From positions 2,294,001-2,358,000 of the forward strand of contig BLLK01000038.1 of NCBI GenBank assembly GCA_021927905.1: a stretch of DNA of 64,000 nt. The letters are read 5' to 3'. The notes under the pieces are model-generated. The model was not told where the DNA came from. It saw nothing but the letters and a program-made list of their open reading frames with translations, and did no database searches. The first letter of the stretch is position 1. Each line of letters begins with the position of its first letter. This stretch comes from Chaetoceros tenuissimus. Lineage: Eukaryota; Bacillariophyta; Thalassiosirophyceae; Chaetocerotales; Chaetocerotaceae. Both the position numbers and the translations under genes were made by a program. Below are positions 31,583-40,895 of the stretch, in pieces.

Positions 31583-31759
31583 ATGACACAGTCTCAAACC
31601 TCATGCTCTCCTCTCCTGACAATCTCAGGCAACTCCACAAAGAAAAGCATCTATCTTCAGGCCATCCTCCATGACGAATCATACCGCTATGCCCTCAACC
31701 TCGTAATTTGTCCATGGAAACTCTCCTACGCCAAAACAGACTCAGACCATCCCAAATGA
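31583..31759 (+). CDS. Small ORF, 58 residues, paralogue of the next one
   Basis: ATG at 31583 and TGA at 31757-31759. It carries YLQAILHDESYRYALNLV and PWKLSYAKTDSDHP, which align with YLHAILHDENYSQALHH and PWKLTYE in the frame at 31809-32225; the DNA aligns over about 170 bp. Conservation of the reading frame between the two copies argues that this was coding. Function unknown. Confidence 0.35.
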   Translation: MTQSQTSCSPLLTISGNSTKKSIYLQAILHDESYRYALNLVICPWKLSYAKTDSDHPK

Positions 31760-31808
31760 ACGTATTTACAAGACACCAATCACATTCATCCTTACATTCT
31801 ATACGCCA

Positions 31809-32225
31809 ATGCCATGCTTTCCACCATTTCAAATACGACTATGCTTCAATCCAAAAGACATGGGACGGGACCTGCCACCGCGAGACAATATCCTCACTTC
31901 AGATATAGCCATAAAGGAGCTTGACAAAAATGAAGATCCTACCCTCTACGCGCTCATGCTAATATACCTCATTATTACACTACCGCCTCAATTCCTAAGT
32001 GACGATACAGTCTCAGCTTTCATGTTAACTTTTCCGGAGAACCTAAGGCAACTCCATCACGAAAGCTCCTACCTACATGCCATCCTCCATGATGAAAACT
32101 ATAGCCAAGCCCTACACCACATCACTACCCCATGGAAACTCACATACGAACAACAAGACGAAGACTATTCCGACCATCCAAATGACAGACCAAGACGATA
32201 CAATCCTGACAACCCCAACCATTAA
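31809..32225 (+). CDS. Hypothetical protein, 138 residues
   Basis: The protein has a middle hydrophobic patch (LYALMLIYLIITLPPQFL), then the unit NLRQLHHESSYLHAILHDE and PWKLTYEQQDEDYSDHP shared with the small upstream frame, and an Asn/Pro/Asp-rich tail. I do not recognise it. It is the longest credible frame of the G-poor insert, so its identity would tell the origin of the insert. Confidence 0.4.
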   Translation: MPCFPPFQIRLCFNPKDMGRDLPPRDNILTSDIAIKELDKNEDPTLYALMLIYLIITLPPQFLSDDTVSAFMLTFPENLRQLHHESSYLHAILHDENYSQALHHITTPWKLTYEQQDEDYSDHPNDRPRRYNPDNPNH

Positions 32226-32287
32226 AAATACAACAAAATACATAACAGGCTAAGGAATAGCTTGGGTTATAAATATTTCAACTAAGC

Positions 32288-32394
32288 CCTAGGAACTCTC
32301 TGCGACGTTCCTAGGCCTTATGCTGTAATGAGTACCGAGGTACTCACTACAGCATAAGACCAGATCCCCTGCTGGCATCAAGCCACTGGGGATT
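32288..32394. other. Row of three inverted repeats near the insert end
   Basis: CCTAGGAAC (32288-32296) pairs with GTTCCTAGG (32307-32315). Directly after it, 19-bp arms with one mismatch at 32317-32335 and 32340-32358 (starting CTTATGCTGTA) form a hairpin with a 4-base loop. A third, weaker pairing ATCCCC/GGGGAT follows at about 32365-32394. They could be a structured RNA or the folded terminus of a mobile or viral DNA. No known RNA family is recognised. Confidence 0.65.
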
Positions 32395-32551
32395 ACGTTC
32401 TCTATACAAAGGAGCTCTGAGAAGTACAAACACATCTCACCTCATTTGTGAGTTCATGGTCCCGCAGCGAACTGCTTTAACAAGGAGTACCATCGCCTGA
32501 AACATTGGCATGCTATATGTTGTGGAAACTTGGTGGTTCGTTGAAGTTGCT

Positions 32552-32989
32552 CTAGATTGTAAACCTAAACCTAAACCTAAACCTAATGTTTTTTAGACAC
32601 ATACAAAAAGTAAAAGCATGATTTTCAATCCGAATAACGCTATCAAGTAATCTGATGGAGACTAGATGCACGCAAAGACCAAAAGCATATTTTTCAATGC
32701 TAGTTACGGTTTTTGCAAAGATAACTCTTCCAATGTTTTTGCACTTGTAAAAAGTAAACTCGGGAATCTCAGTAACTCCATCAACAATAATTACCTGCTG
32801 CCAAGTCTGTCGCTCTCTAACATATCTCTTACATTCTTCAGATACAGGTATTGATTGCCAAGTTTCTTCATCATCGGGAACACCACAGAAACATGAACGA
32901 TTCCATTCTTCACTCAATACCTTATTGTAGAGTGGCTTGGATCCATCGTAGAAAAGAGTGAGGAGACCATCAACCGTAGAAACCCTCAT
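32552..32989 (-). pseudogene. Truncated copy of LRR_5 protein A
   Basis: From the ATG at 32989 the gene copies A (26339-27229) for about 135 codons, up to CMCLKNI. Homology stops at 32586 and the frame runs into the telomere-like repeat, coding RFRFRFRF, and stops at 32552. The last LRR units and the entire C-terminal domain are missing, so it is most likely non-functional. Confidence 0.88.
32561..32586. repeat. Telomere-like array (AAACCT)4
   Basis: Four tandem AAACCT hexamers (G-strand TTTAGG) sit exactly at the edge of duplicate copy 2. The C-rich strand runs 5' to 3' toward the copy, which is the orientation of a left chromosome end. The unit differs by one base from the common TTAGGG and TTTAGGG telomere types. 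Confidence 0.8.
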
Positions 32990-35278
32990 ATCACCCCAAT
33001 TCTTCAATTTATGCCTGAATGAGTAGCAGTACAAAAATGAAATGTCGACCTTTAGCAGAATTTGACTGAATACAATGGCTTCACGATTTGCATCACGATT
33101 TGCATCACGATTTGCATCACGATTTGTCTAAACGATGGAAAATGACTATTCTGTCAAGTCACATCAAAAAACCTGAAGGAGAATCATTCTTTAGTATTGC
33201 TATGAATAGTTGTACTATAATGTATGAACAAGTGATAGCATAACTTGGTTGTTGGAAGATGATTAATAACTCCTACACGAAAAAATAATCAGAAAAGCTT
33301 CTCCAAAAAGGAATGTTTTAGTCCCATCTCGAGGAGTCAAGTACCACGACTCCCTCATCAATGTCGAAAAATATGAGCCGTTGAGAATTCTCCTTCTCCA
33401 ATTCGATCACTACAGTATCTTTCGAGATGAATACATTCATTCTCTTCAACAAAACTATTCATGAATAGATTCCTTCCCGAATATGTATTATGCCTGATTC
33501 TTTAGAAGCAGCAAGTGAGAGCTACGTAATTTTTTGCCAAGTCGAAATCAAGTATAGAAGCTAATGGCGGGCTAGCAACTAATCTTTAGGGAACTCTTAT
33601 TATTGGCCGACAAGATGCTGACGACAAGAAAGTAGATCAGCGGAAAGAATGCTAGCAACTATGAGACATGACTATATAGGAGTAAAAAGAAGCAGACTCA
33701 CCTGTATTACTTTTTTGAAATGAATGTGGCTGAAGAAGTTGAGATAGAAAGGAAAGTGACACTTGTTGGCAAAATATTAGTCAGTCAAAGAACACTATAT
33801 CCGTAATGGAACTACAAATGAGATAGGGAATATTACTAAAAGCATCATAAGATGCGTTGAACGCAATAAATCATAACAGCTAAGCTACGAGTAGATGCAA
33901 AGGAGTACAATTGATAGTAATATTACAGGTCTAATAGTTCAATGGATGAGATGGTATGAAATGATGGAAGAGTAAATAAAATCTTTTTCAATTATATAAT
34001 GATCAAGTCAATATTAATTCTAAAATCAAAATAAGAATACTTTGCTTTATCCCACCATCCGATTACAATTCTCTCATCATTTGCAAAATGTATTTCTCCA
34101 GAATTTCCTTTTCAGTCACCTTAACGTACGGATTGTCATGCAAGTATCGCGAAGGAGTGATGCCAATACTATTCTTGACTTTGAATGCCATTGGTCCACC
34201 TTTGTCTTTCATAATATCTAGAATCATATCCAAAGTCGGTTCGAAGGAGGAACATACTCTATGCAAAGCGAATTTCTCGTCGTTGTTGATATTCTTGATC
34301 CAGGCAGGAATTACCACATCAATATTATCCGGATATCTGAAAGGAGATTTTTCATATAACTTTGTAGCATTGACAGTCGTAAATCCTAGCTCTGTATCTT
34401 GTGGAACATTTAAAATTGTCAAGTTTGGATTATTAGAAAATGCTAATTTGTCAATCTTGCTGCATCTTGGAGGAATGAACACACTTGAAAGGTTGCAATC
34501 CATAAAGGAACAACCTCCAATGTATTCTAATCTGAGAGACAATTTGATAAAGATGAGATCGCTGCAGAGACAGAAAGCAAACGTTTCAACCCTTTTCACG
34601 GTATCGGCGAAAATGACTCTCTTGATGTTGGAACAATGGTAGAAAGTATGGTCAGGAATTTCAGTAACACCCTCAACAACAATTACCTGCTGCCAACTGA
34701 GTCTCTCTCTCCGGTAGTTTTTGCATTCGGTTGATAGATTCCACGACTCCCAACTCTTTGTCCAAATTTTTCTCCAATTCTCTGTCAAATTTTTGTCGTA
34801 ACGATGAATAATTAGATATTGATCGTATGCATGTTCGTATGCATTACTCCATTCATCATTTAGTTCATCATTGTAAAGTTCCTTCGAACCGTCATAGAAG
34901 AGAGTTACGAGACTATCAATAGTAGCAACCCTCATAAGTGAAACAAGCTATTCAATTTATGTACTCAGCAGAAATGTGAAAATCGACCTTTGACAGAATT
35001 TGACTGAATACAATGGCTTCACGATTTGCATCACGATTTGTCCAAACGATGGAAATCGACTATTCTGTCGAGCAACATCAAACCTGCAGCTAAATCATTC
35101 TTTGCAATTCAGTTGTGCTATAATGTATGAACAAGGAATAGCATAACTTGGTTGTTGGAAGATGAATAACTCATAACAATCGAGAACAGCTTCTTCAAAA
35201 GTTGTGCAAAAAGGAATGTTTTAGTCCCATCTCGAGGAGTCAAGTACCACGACTCCCTCATCAATGTCGAAAAATATG
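32586..35278. repeat. Segmental duplication, copy 2 (truncated A, spacer, B)
   Basis: This is the near-identical counterpart of 26826-29506. On its right the homology to the LRR promoter continues (compare 27590-27640 with 35270-35300) into gene C, so the copy 2-to-C junction is probably the ancestral one. On its left it starts abruptly after the telomere-like array. Confidence 0.93.
34063..34935 (-). CDS. BspA-like LRR_5 protein B, copy 2
   Basis: The 290-residue gene matches the copy at 28291-29163 except for Ile instead of Val at residue 6 (MRVATIDSL). It has intact LRR_5 units and C-terminal domain. The near-complete identity means the duplication is very recent or the two copies are alleles joined in the assembly. 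Confidence 0.85.
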   Translation of the reverse strand: MRVATIDSLVTLFYDGSKELYNDELNDEWSNAYEHAYDQYLIIHRYDKNLTENWRKIWTKSWESWNLSTECKNYRRERLSWQQVIVVEGVTEIPDHTFYHCSNIKRVIFADTVKRVETFAFCLCSDLIFIKLSLRLEYIGGCSFMDCNLSSVFIPPRCSKIDKLAFSNNPNLTILNVPQDTELGFTTVNATKLYEKSPFRYPDNIDVVIPAWIKNINNDEKFALHRVCSSFEPTLDMILDIMKDKGGPMAFKVKNSIGITPSRYLHDNPYVKVTEKEILEKYILQMMREL

Positions 35279-35916
35279 AGCGTTGAAATTACTTCTCCAA
35301 TGCGTTAGCTATCCATCACAACTGAATCTCTCGTCTTGGATACATTTTCTTCAACAAAACTATTTATGAACAAAAGGCACTCTTGATATGATACCCGCAA
35401 TACAAAGTGATTTGTTCTATTTGAAAGGAAGATTTTTGCAAAGCATCTCTAGATAGCAAAGAACGGCGATATACAAAGGAGTAAATACATGAAAACAACA
35501 TAACAAAATGCTTCCTTCGCATGATCACCTCACAATTTTCATGACGTACATCTAAATCTTATAATTAAGAGCAAAGATGTGGTGAACTAAGTTTTAGTTC
35601 TTTCTACTGTTGAGGATTAGACCATGCCTCGTAACAAAGCTGAGCAATATCTCATTATCAACTAATTAAAAGTTTTAAAACAATAGCATTTTTCTATGTT
35701 TAATGACAAAGTCAAAATCAGTATTAAAATCAAATAAGAGTAATTTTCTTTATGAACAGTACATTACAAGTGACGCTACAGAATCTTACCTACTTATAAT
35801 GATACCGTCAATTGGGTTGAGAGATTATTTTATTTCAAATAAAACCTATGACTTATCTGAACTAAAATCAAATGATCCATCATCTTCATCACGTACTTCT
35901 CAATGATATCCTTCAT
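35279..35916. other. Spacer upstream of B copy 2 and downstream of C
   Basis: The first 100 bp still resemble the LRR_5 upstream region. The rest is AT-rich with no credible gene; a 67-codon plus frame at 35703 is antisense-side chance sequence. Confidence 0.5.
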
Positions 35917-36732
35917 TTACAACTCTCCCATCATCTTGACAACATATTTCTCGACGACTTCCTTCTCGGTAACGTTAGCATAAGGATTTTCCTTCAAGTA
36001 TCGAGAAGGCGTAATGCCGATGCTGTTCTTTGAGTTGAATGCCTTTGGTCCTCCGTTTGCCTCCATAGTATCTAGAATCATTTGCAGAGTAGGTTGAAAG
36101 GAGGAGCATACTCTATGCAAAGCGAATTGATCAGTGTTGTTGATGTTTTTGAGCCAAATATTCAATTCCTCCAGATTGATCACGATCCCCCCAAATGGAG
36201 ATCTTTTGCGTAACTCTGTAGACTGAAATACATTATATCCTAGCACTGCATCCTGTGGAACATTCAATATTGTCAATTTTCTGTTTACTTCGAATGCCCA
36301 TCCTCCAATCTCTCTGCATGTCGGTGGGATAAAGACACTTGAGAGATTGCAACCATAAAACACACCGTCTCCAATATACTCAAGGTTCATTGACCACTTG
36401 ATGGAAACTAGATTCATGCATAACATGAAAGCTTTCTCTTTAATTCTAGTAACAGTATTTGCAAAGATGACTCTTTCGATGTTGAAACATCTTAAGAAAG
36501 TCCTGTCTGGAATCTCTGTCACGCCATCGACAACAATTATCTGCTGCCATGATTGTCGTTCTCTCCAGTATCTCTTGCATTCGACTGATACATCCAATGT
36601 TTCCACATCATCGTCCTCATCATTACGCCGATGTTGTGCATGCCACCATTCACTATCTAGTTCTTGATTACGAAGTCTCTCCGATCCGTCGTAGAAGAGA
36701 GTCAAGAGACCATCAACTGTAGCAACCCTCAT
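35917..36732 (-). CDS. BspA-like LRR_5 protein C
   Basis: The protein has 271 residues starting MRVATVDGLLTLFYDGS. LRR_5 units: VTEIPDRTFLRCFNIERVIF, RIKEKAFMLCMNLVSIKW, YIGDGVFYGCNLSSVFIPP, REIGGWAFEVNRKLTIL. The C-terminal domain (FALHRVCSSFQPTLQMILD, GITPSRYLKENPY) is as in A and B. It is the most divergent member of the array in the linker after residue 25, which is acidic (RRNDEDDDVE). Intracellular, function unknown. Confidence 0.85.
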   Translation of the reverse strand: MRVATVDGLLTLFYDGSERLRNQELDSEWWHAQHRRNDEDDDVETLDVSVECKRYWRERQSWQQIIVVDGVTEIPDRTFLRCFNIERVIFANTVTRIKEKAFMLCMNLVSIKWSMNLEYIGDGVFYGCNLSSVFIPPTCREIGGWAFEVNRKLTILNVPQDAVLGYNVFQSTELRKRSPFGGIVINLEELNIWLKNINNTDQFALHRVCSSFQPTLQMILDTMEANGGPKAFNSKNSIGITPSRYLKENPYANVTEKEVVEKYVVKMMGEL

Positions 36733-37093
36733 GGTGATGAATTTAGATATTCAGAAGTAATTGAGTGAAGTCCTTATATTGTCGTAAGCAAAGTAACATA
36801 ATATAATGCAAGCTGTGATTTGTATATCGTTTTTCAATGCGAGTCGTTGCTAGTTGCTAGTAGTAGAGCATGTCTTCATGATAGTTTTGTAAGTGAGAAA
36901 AATTCTCCGAAAACACAATGACGTCTTCTGTTTTAACTTCTATAAAAAAATATTGAGTTATGTAGATCTGATGCTACCGCTTACTGATGACAAACGTAAA
37001 TGCCGATTTATGTAATATATTAGAAGATTCATAAACACAATTGAGAAAGAGAAAAACATTTATTAAAAAGATTATAAGTCCCCTGTATAGATC
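36733..37093. other. Intergenic spacer
   Basis: Between LRR_5 gene C and the coiled-coil gene I see only AT-rich sequence and a short GTTGCTAGTTGCTAGTAG repeat. Confidence 0.5.
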
Positions 37094-38926
37094 TTACGAA
37101 AAGTATTTTCGCTCCACAGACTTTCGCAACGATCGACAAATCATGACTCTGGCCATACGTTCAGCTGTACTGTTCATTTGTTCATTGATGTCTGTCATTT
37201 TCACCGGTATAGATACATACACAAGATTTCGAATAACATCTGGTCTAGCTGCATCATGAAAATTCGAATCTCTTTCAATACGTGAAATGTATGGCAATTC
37301 ACATTTCATCACCATGTTCCCTGATGCATTCTCTTGCTCAATGACCTTTTTCGAAACAGTACTCATTTTGTGCAAGATGTTTTTCAAAAGTGTATGATTA
37401 TTCGACATGGATGGAGTGTATTGTCCTTCCCTCGGTGCACCATATTCATTTGTCAATAAACCGAACCATACTGGAATCGTGATGCTTTCCCACTTGACAT
37501 TTTCACTTGATAGATTTCGAGTATGAGAAACAAGGGAGGTTTCAACTGTACTAAAAGAAGTAACGGATCGATCATCACTGCGTAAACTCATGGAAGATGA
37601 CATTTTCGCAAGCATTCCTTGTAATGCATTTTCTGTCCGTTGCTGTTGTCTTCGCTTTCGTTGCAATGATGCACTTCCCGGTCTACTCAACCGATTACTA
37701 CCTGCACTGGATGGTCTTGCTGCAAATGCAAATATCTCAGGATACGATTCATAGGTTGATAATGTTTCTTCTTCCTCCGTTTCGAAAGGAGCGGTAGATT
37801 CTTCTTCATCGTCGGAAACAATAGGCTTTTCTTCCAAAGGAAATTGACTCATATCAAACGAATGCCCTTCATCAATGGTCATTTGCATGTCCAAGAACTT
37901 TTGTCGATCTGCTTGTTCCGCTTTAAGTCTTGCCAATTCATTTTGAGCATTAATCCTTGCCTGTTCTTCTTCTTCCGCTTTGAGAGTCATGGCTTGTCGT
38001 TCCAACTCGAGACGTTTCCGTTCTTCTTCCAACTGTTGCATTCTCATTTTGGATGCTTCCTTCTCCGCCTGAATTTTGGCTTCAACTCTTAAGCGTTCCG
38101 CTTCTGCTTCTGCTTCCAGTTTTGCCAATTCTTCTTCTTCTTTTTGGAGTCTAGCAGCTTCCAATTCCGCCTTTTGTTTTGCCTCTTGAGCTTCTTGTCG
38201 TAATCTTTGTGCTTCTTGTTCCGCTTCCAATTTCACCCGTTCTTCTTGTTCTTGTTGGAGTCTAGCAGCTTCCAGTTCTGCTTCTTGTCGGAGTCTTTCC
38301 TCTTCGATAGCTTGTAAACGTGCTGCCTCTGCTTCAGCTTCCGTTCGTAGTTTTTCACTCTTGTTTTGTATATGTGCTTTTCTTGCTGCTTCATGTTCCG
38401 CTACGATACGTAATTTCTTTGCTACTGCTGGGTCTACAGTTGCCTCTTTTGTACTTTTGGAAGTTTGTGCTGTTTGTACGGATGCACTGCTAGGTTCTAC
38501 AGAGACAGCCTCGTTTGAATCTATAACTTCTTTTCCAGCATCATCATCTACCATATCTTGATGAGTATCTGAAGAGTCCAATACTGATTCAATATTCACA
38601 TAAGAATCTTGATGCTCAGAGTCATCGCCCATTTTCATTTCTTCCTGTCGTCTCTTCAACTGTTCCTCCTGCTGTCTCTTTAATTCCAACTGCTGCCTAT
38701 TCTGAAGTTCCAAATCTTTCATTCTTTGCATCTCTGATAATCGTCTCTCCATTTCTTCTTCTTCAATGGTGTTATGTATACTATTTCCCTTAATTCTTTC
38801 TGCTCGTTCTCTGTTGTAACGCTGTACTTCTGATTCGGCCTTTTCGGGAGTTACTGAGCGTAATTTTGAATGTTGAATCTCGAGAATTTCATCGGAATCA
38901 ATTTGTTTCTTTTCTTCTTCCATCAT
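37094..38926 (-). CDS. Long coiled-coil protein with conserved C-terminal domain
   Basis: The 610-residue protein begins MMEEEKKQIDSD. About residues 50-345 are a highly charged helical coiled coil with repeats of the form EAEAARLQxxEEERLRQE. A Ser-rich linker and a folded-looking C-terminal domain follow (WESITIPVWFGLLTNEYG to the end). The end DVIRNLVYVSIPVKMTD resembles the last exon of the coiled-coil gene at 43374-45905 (VIRTMVNVKIPLRVVNT), so the two are paralogues. There is no signal peptide or membrane helix. Function unknown. It is divergent from the first SUMO-like gene and shares its 454-bp promoter region. Confidence 0.8.
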   Translation of the reverse strand: MMEEEKKQIDSDEILEIQHSKLRSVTPEKAESEVQRYNRERAERIKGNSIHNTIEEEEMERRLSEMQRMKDLELQNRQQLELKRQQEEQLKRRQEEMKMGDDSEHQDSYVNIESVLDSSDTHQDMVDDDAGKEVIDSNEAVSVEPSSASVQTAQTSKSTKEATVDPAVAKKLRIVAEHEAARKAHIQNKSEKLRTEAEAEAARLQAIEEERLRQEAELEAARLQQEQEERVKLEAEQEAQRLRQEAQEAKQKAELEAARLQKEEEELAKLEAEAEAERLRVEAKIQAEKEASKMRMQQLEEERKRLELERQAMTLKAEEEEQARINAQNELARLKAEQADRQKFLDMQMTIDEGHSFDMSQFPLEEKPIVSDDEEESTAPFETEEEETLSTYESYPEIFAFAARPSSAGSNRLSRPGSASLQRKRRQQQRTENALQGMLAKMSSSMSLRSDDRSVTSFSTVETSLVSHTRNLSSENVKWESITIPVWFGLLTNEYGAPREGQYTPSMSNNHTLLKNILHKMSTVSKKVIEQENASGNMVMKCELPYISRIERDSNFHDAARPDVIRNLVYVSIPVKMTDINEQMNSTAERMARVMICRSLRKSVERKYFS

Positions 38927-39139
38927 TTTGAAGATGTAGAGAGTTATGTTGTTGATGATGTGTTGATAGAGAGGGCTTGATGGCTACTCTTGATGGCTAC
39001 TCCATGAAAGGATGGAATAGCTCGTGAACTTTTACATAATATGTAATTGAATCAACTTGTGTTTGGCACTGAAGAAAGATGAGGAAGAGAGAAAGGTTCC
39101 GAGGTGAAGGCGGAATTTATATACAATTAGCCTATTTTA

Positions 39140-39162
39140 GGCCATTTTTGAAATTTGACACC
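39140..39162. promoter_or_regulatory. Shared upstream element, copy 1
   Basis: The 23-bp sequence GGCCATTTTTGAAAT plus TTGACACC lies 218 bp before the first SUMO-like gene and between divergent genes. It recurs exactly at 40710 and 42177, at 163 and 106 bp before the other two SUMO-like genes. Conservation of this block stands out from the more diverged surrounding spacer. Confidence 0.65.
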
Positions 39163-39380
39163 ATGAACGGACTGTCGATGGCGCACCTCTGTTCAAATGC
39201 TTAGGTATGAACAAGTACATACGTGGAGCCCACTCAATAAGCTTTCAGCTTTCAGGTTGCTTTTTCATGTGTAATTTGTTTGAACTGTTGCAGTGTAGAT
39301 GTACTAAGTGAAAGTATCTTCTATAAAAAATTAACAATAGGAGTGACTTCAAAGATATCTCTACTAGCACTCTTTAAATC

Positions 39381-40412
39381 ATGGCGACTGACCTTACTCA
39401 AATTGTTGAACAGATTCTTTCTTCTCATGATCTCGACTATCTCAGTCTTCATTATATTCAACATGGCATGGCCACACCTTTTCATGATGCCAAGAAGCAT
39501 TATATCGGATATCTGCTAGCAACTATTGCAGCCGAGTCATTCAAGACTATTAGTAATATACAGCTATCTCCCCCTTTACATGTAGATGTGCTCTGGCATG
39601 GGCATTTGCTGGAGACGAAACGCTGGCGTGTATTTGAAAAGCTCGTCATTGAGAAATATAAAGAAAGTGGACGACAAACTGATATCGAACACATTGATCA
39701 TTCGGTAGTAGACAATTTATCTGGACGAAAGGAAAGATTGCAACAGACAAGAAGCTTTTATGAAGTATTAGGTTTGGAGTTTAAAAATGATGATGATAAT
39801 AAGAATGCTAGTGTCATTGACTTGGACAGCATAGAAGATCGCACTTTATCGGGAGACAAGCGAGAAAGAACTGAGCAAACTATCAATAAAGATCGAGAAA
39901 AGAGGCGTAAAAAGCAAACAGAGAAAACTGCCAGAATCAGGGGGAGGAATCAAGAAGAAGAAATCAGAGAGAAAGCACAAGAAGAAGCTTCAGAACGTAT
40001 AGCAGCTTTTATAAAAGAAGAGGAAAGAATCAAAGCAGATGCAAAAAAAGACCTTGAACAAAAGAATATGCTTAAAGAAGCATTAGAAAAAATCAGAGCA
40101 AAAGCAAAAGCAAAAAAAGAAATTGAACAAAAGAATCTCCTCAAAGAAATATTTGAAAAAGCGCGCCTTCAAAGAAACGGTATGATTAGAATCACGGTAA
40201 GGGATTACTGTAAAGAAGAGATTGTGTTCAAAGTCCAAAAGACGACAAAATCATCTAAAATTATTAATGCGTACGCTGAAAGAAGAGGAATTGATCCTGA
40301 ATCCGTAAGGCTTTTATACTATGGACAGCGTATCTTTGGTGAAACCATGCAGGAAGTAGGAGTGGAAGATCAAGAACAGCTTGATATGATTCTTGAACAA
40401 GGCGGATGTTAA
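39381..40412 (+). CDS. WHxHxLxT-domain/SUMO-like fusion protein 1, ends Gly-Gly-Cys
   Basis: The gene encodes 343 residues in a single exon. The N-terminal domain (1-135) has HVDVLWHGHLLETKRWRVF (68-86) and HIDHSVVDN, a pattern seen in proteins with the WHxHxLDT motif related to the glycine-rich-domain (DUF1399-type) family. A linker holds VIDLD (145-149) flanked by acids, which matches the core of SUMO-interacting motifs. Residues 160-265 form a charged coiled coil. Residues 268-343 look like SUMO (ITVRDYCKEEIVFKVQ, AYAERRGIDPESVRLLYYG, LDMILEQGG) and end with Gly341-Gly342-Cys343. A SUMO protease could remove the Cys to expose Gly-Gly. Conjugation is inferred, not shown. Confidence 0.8.
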   Translation: MATDLTQIVEQILSSHDLDYLSLHYIQHGMATPFHDAKKHYIGYLLATIAAESFKTISNIQLSPPLHVDVLWHGHLLETKRWRVFEKLVIEKYKESGRQTDIEHIDHSVVDNLSGRKERLQQTRSFYEVLGLEFKNDDDNKNASVIDLDSIEDRTLSGDKRERTEQTINKDREKRRKKQTEKTARIRGRNQEEEIREKAQEEASERIAAFIKEEERIKADAKKDLEQKNMLKEALEKIRAKAKAKKEIEQKNLLKEIFEKARLQRNGMIRITVRDYCKEEIVFKVQKTTKSSKIINAYAERRGIDPESVRLLYYGQRIFGETMQEVGVEDQEQLDMILEQGGC

Positions 40413-40624
40413 ATCAATTCATTCTAATGAATAAATCTTTTCTTGAACAAGGCAGATGTTGACCCAATTCAGTCTTATGAATAAATCTTTAAGAGATGGG
40501 AGTACAAGATGAAGATTCTATTAAAGTTGTTCTCAAATTGTGCATGACCGAAGAAATGTCGCGTAAATTGTTAGGGTAAAATAAATACAAAACATTGCTA
40601 AATAAGCGCTTTATTTATATTTTG

Positions 40625-40665
40625 TTAGATGATGGCATTCTTCAATGATACTTTGCAATATTTTC
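40625..40665 (-). pseudogene. Fragment of the coiled-coil gene's last exon
   Basis: Read on the minus strand this ends in VSLKNAII and a stop, the same end as exon 2 of the gene at 43374-45905 (ISLKNAII). Only about 13 codons are left. It marks the edge of a duplicated unit. Confidence 0.6.
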
Positions 40666-40709
40666 TCTACAAATGAAATGAAATTTTAAGTTGTAGGGTT
40701 GGGAATAAA

Positions 40710-40732
40710 GGCCATTTTTGAAATTTGACACC
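40710..40732 (+). promoter_or_regulatory. Shared upstream element, copy 2
   Basis: This is the exact 23-bp repeat of 39140-39162, 163 bp before the second SUMO-like gene. It is preceded by GTTGTAGGGTTGGGAA, which also precedes copy 3. Confidence 0.65.
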
Positions 40733-40895
40733 TTCAGCGCGTTCTCAACTTCAGAAAATTCTTTGACATCATATGAGCATGGCATCTCTTTTTATATCGA
40801 TATTTACCTTACTCTAATACAAACAAAAGAGACATATTGCAATAACACAATATTGTAGTTCCACAGAATAAATCTACCAACAAAATCTGCACATC

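Larger units (their letters stand above)
29507..32585. other. 3.1-kb G-poor insert of unknown origin
   Basis: This DNA separates the two duplicate copies and has no relation to them. On the plus strand it is strikingly poor in G relative to C: for example 30301-30360 has 3 G and 13 C, and 31561-31620 has 5 G and 21 C. Most of the other genes in the window show no such bias. It contains two related small frames (31583 and 31809), consecutive inverted repeats (32288-32394) and ends in a telomere-like array. A minus-strand frame at its left end (29489-29746, YVKRCKPGLYETWYEYV) looks protein-like but is unrecognised. Candidates are a viral or plasmid-derived insert, a subtelomeric piece, or organelle-like DNA. 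None is proved. Confidence 0.6.
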
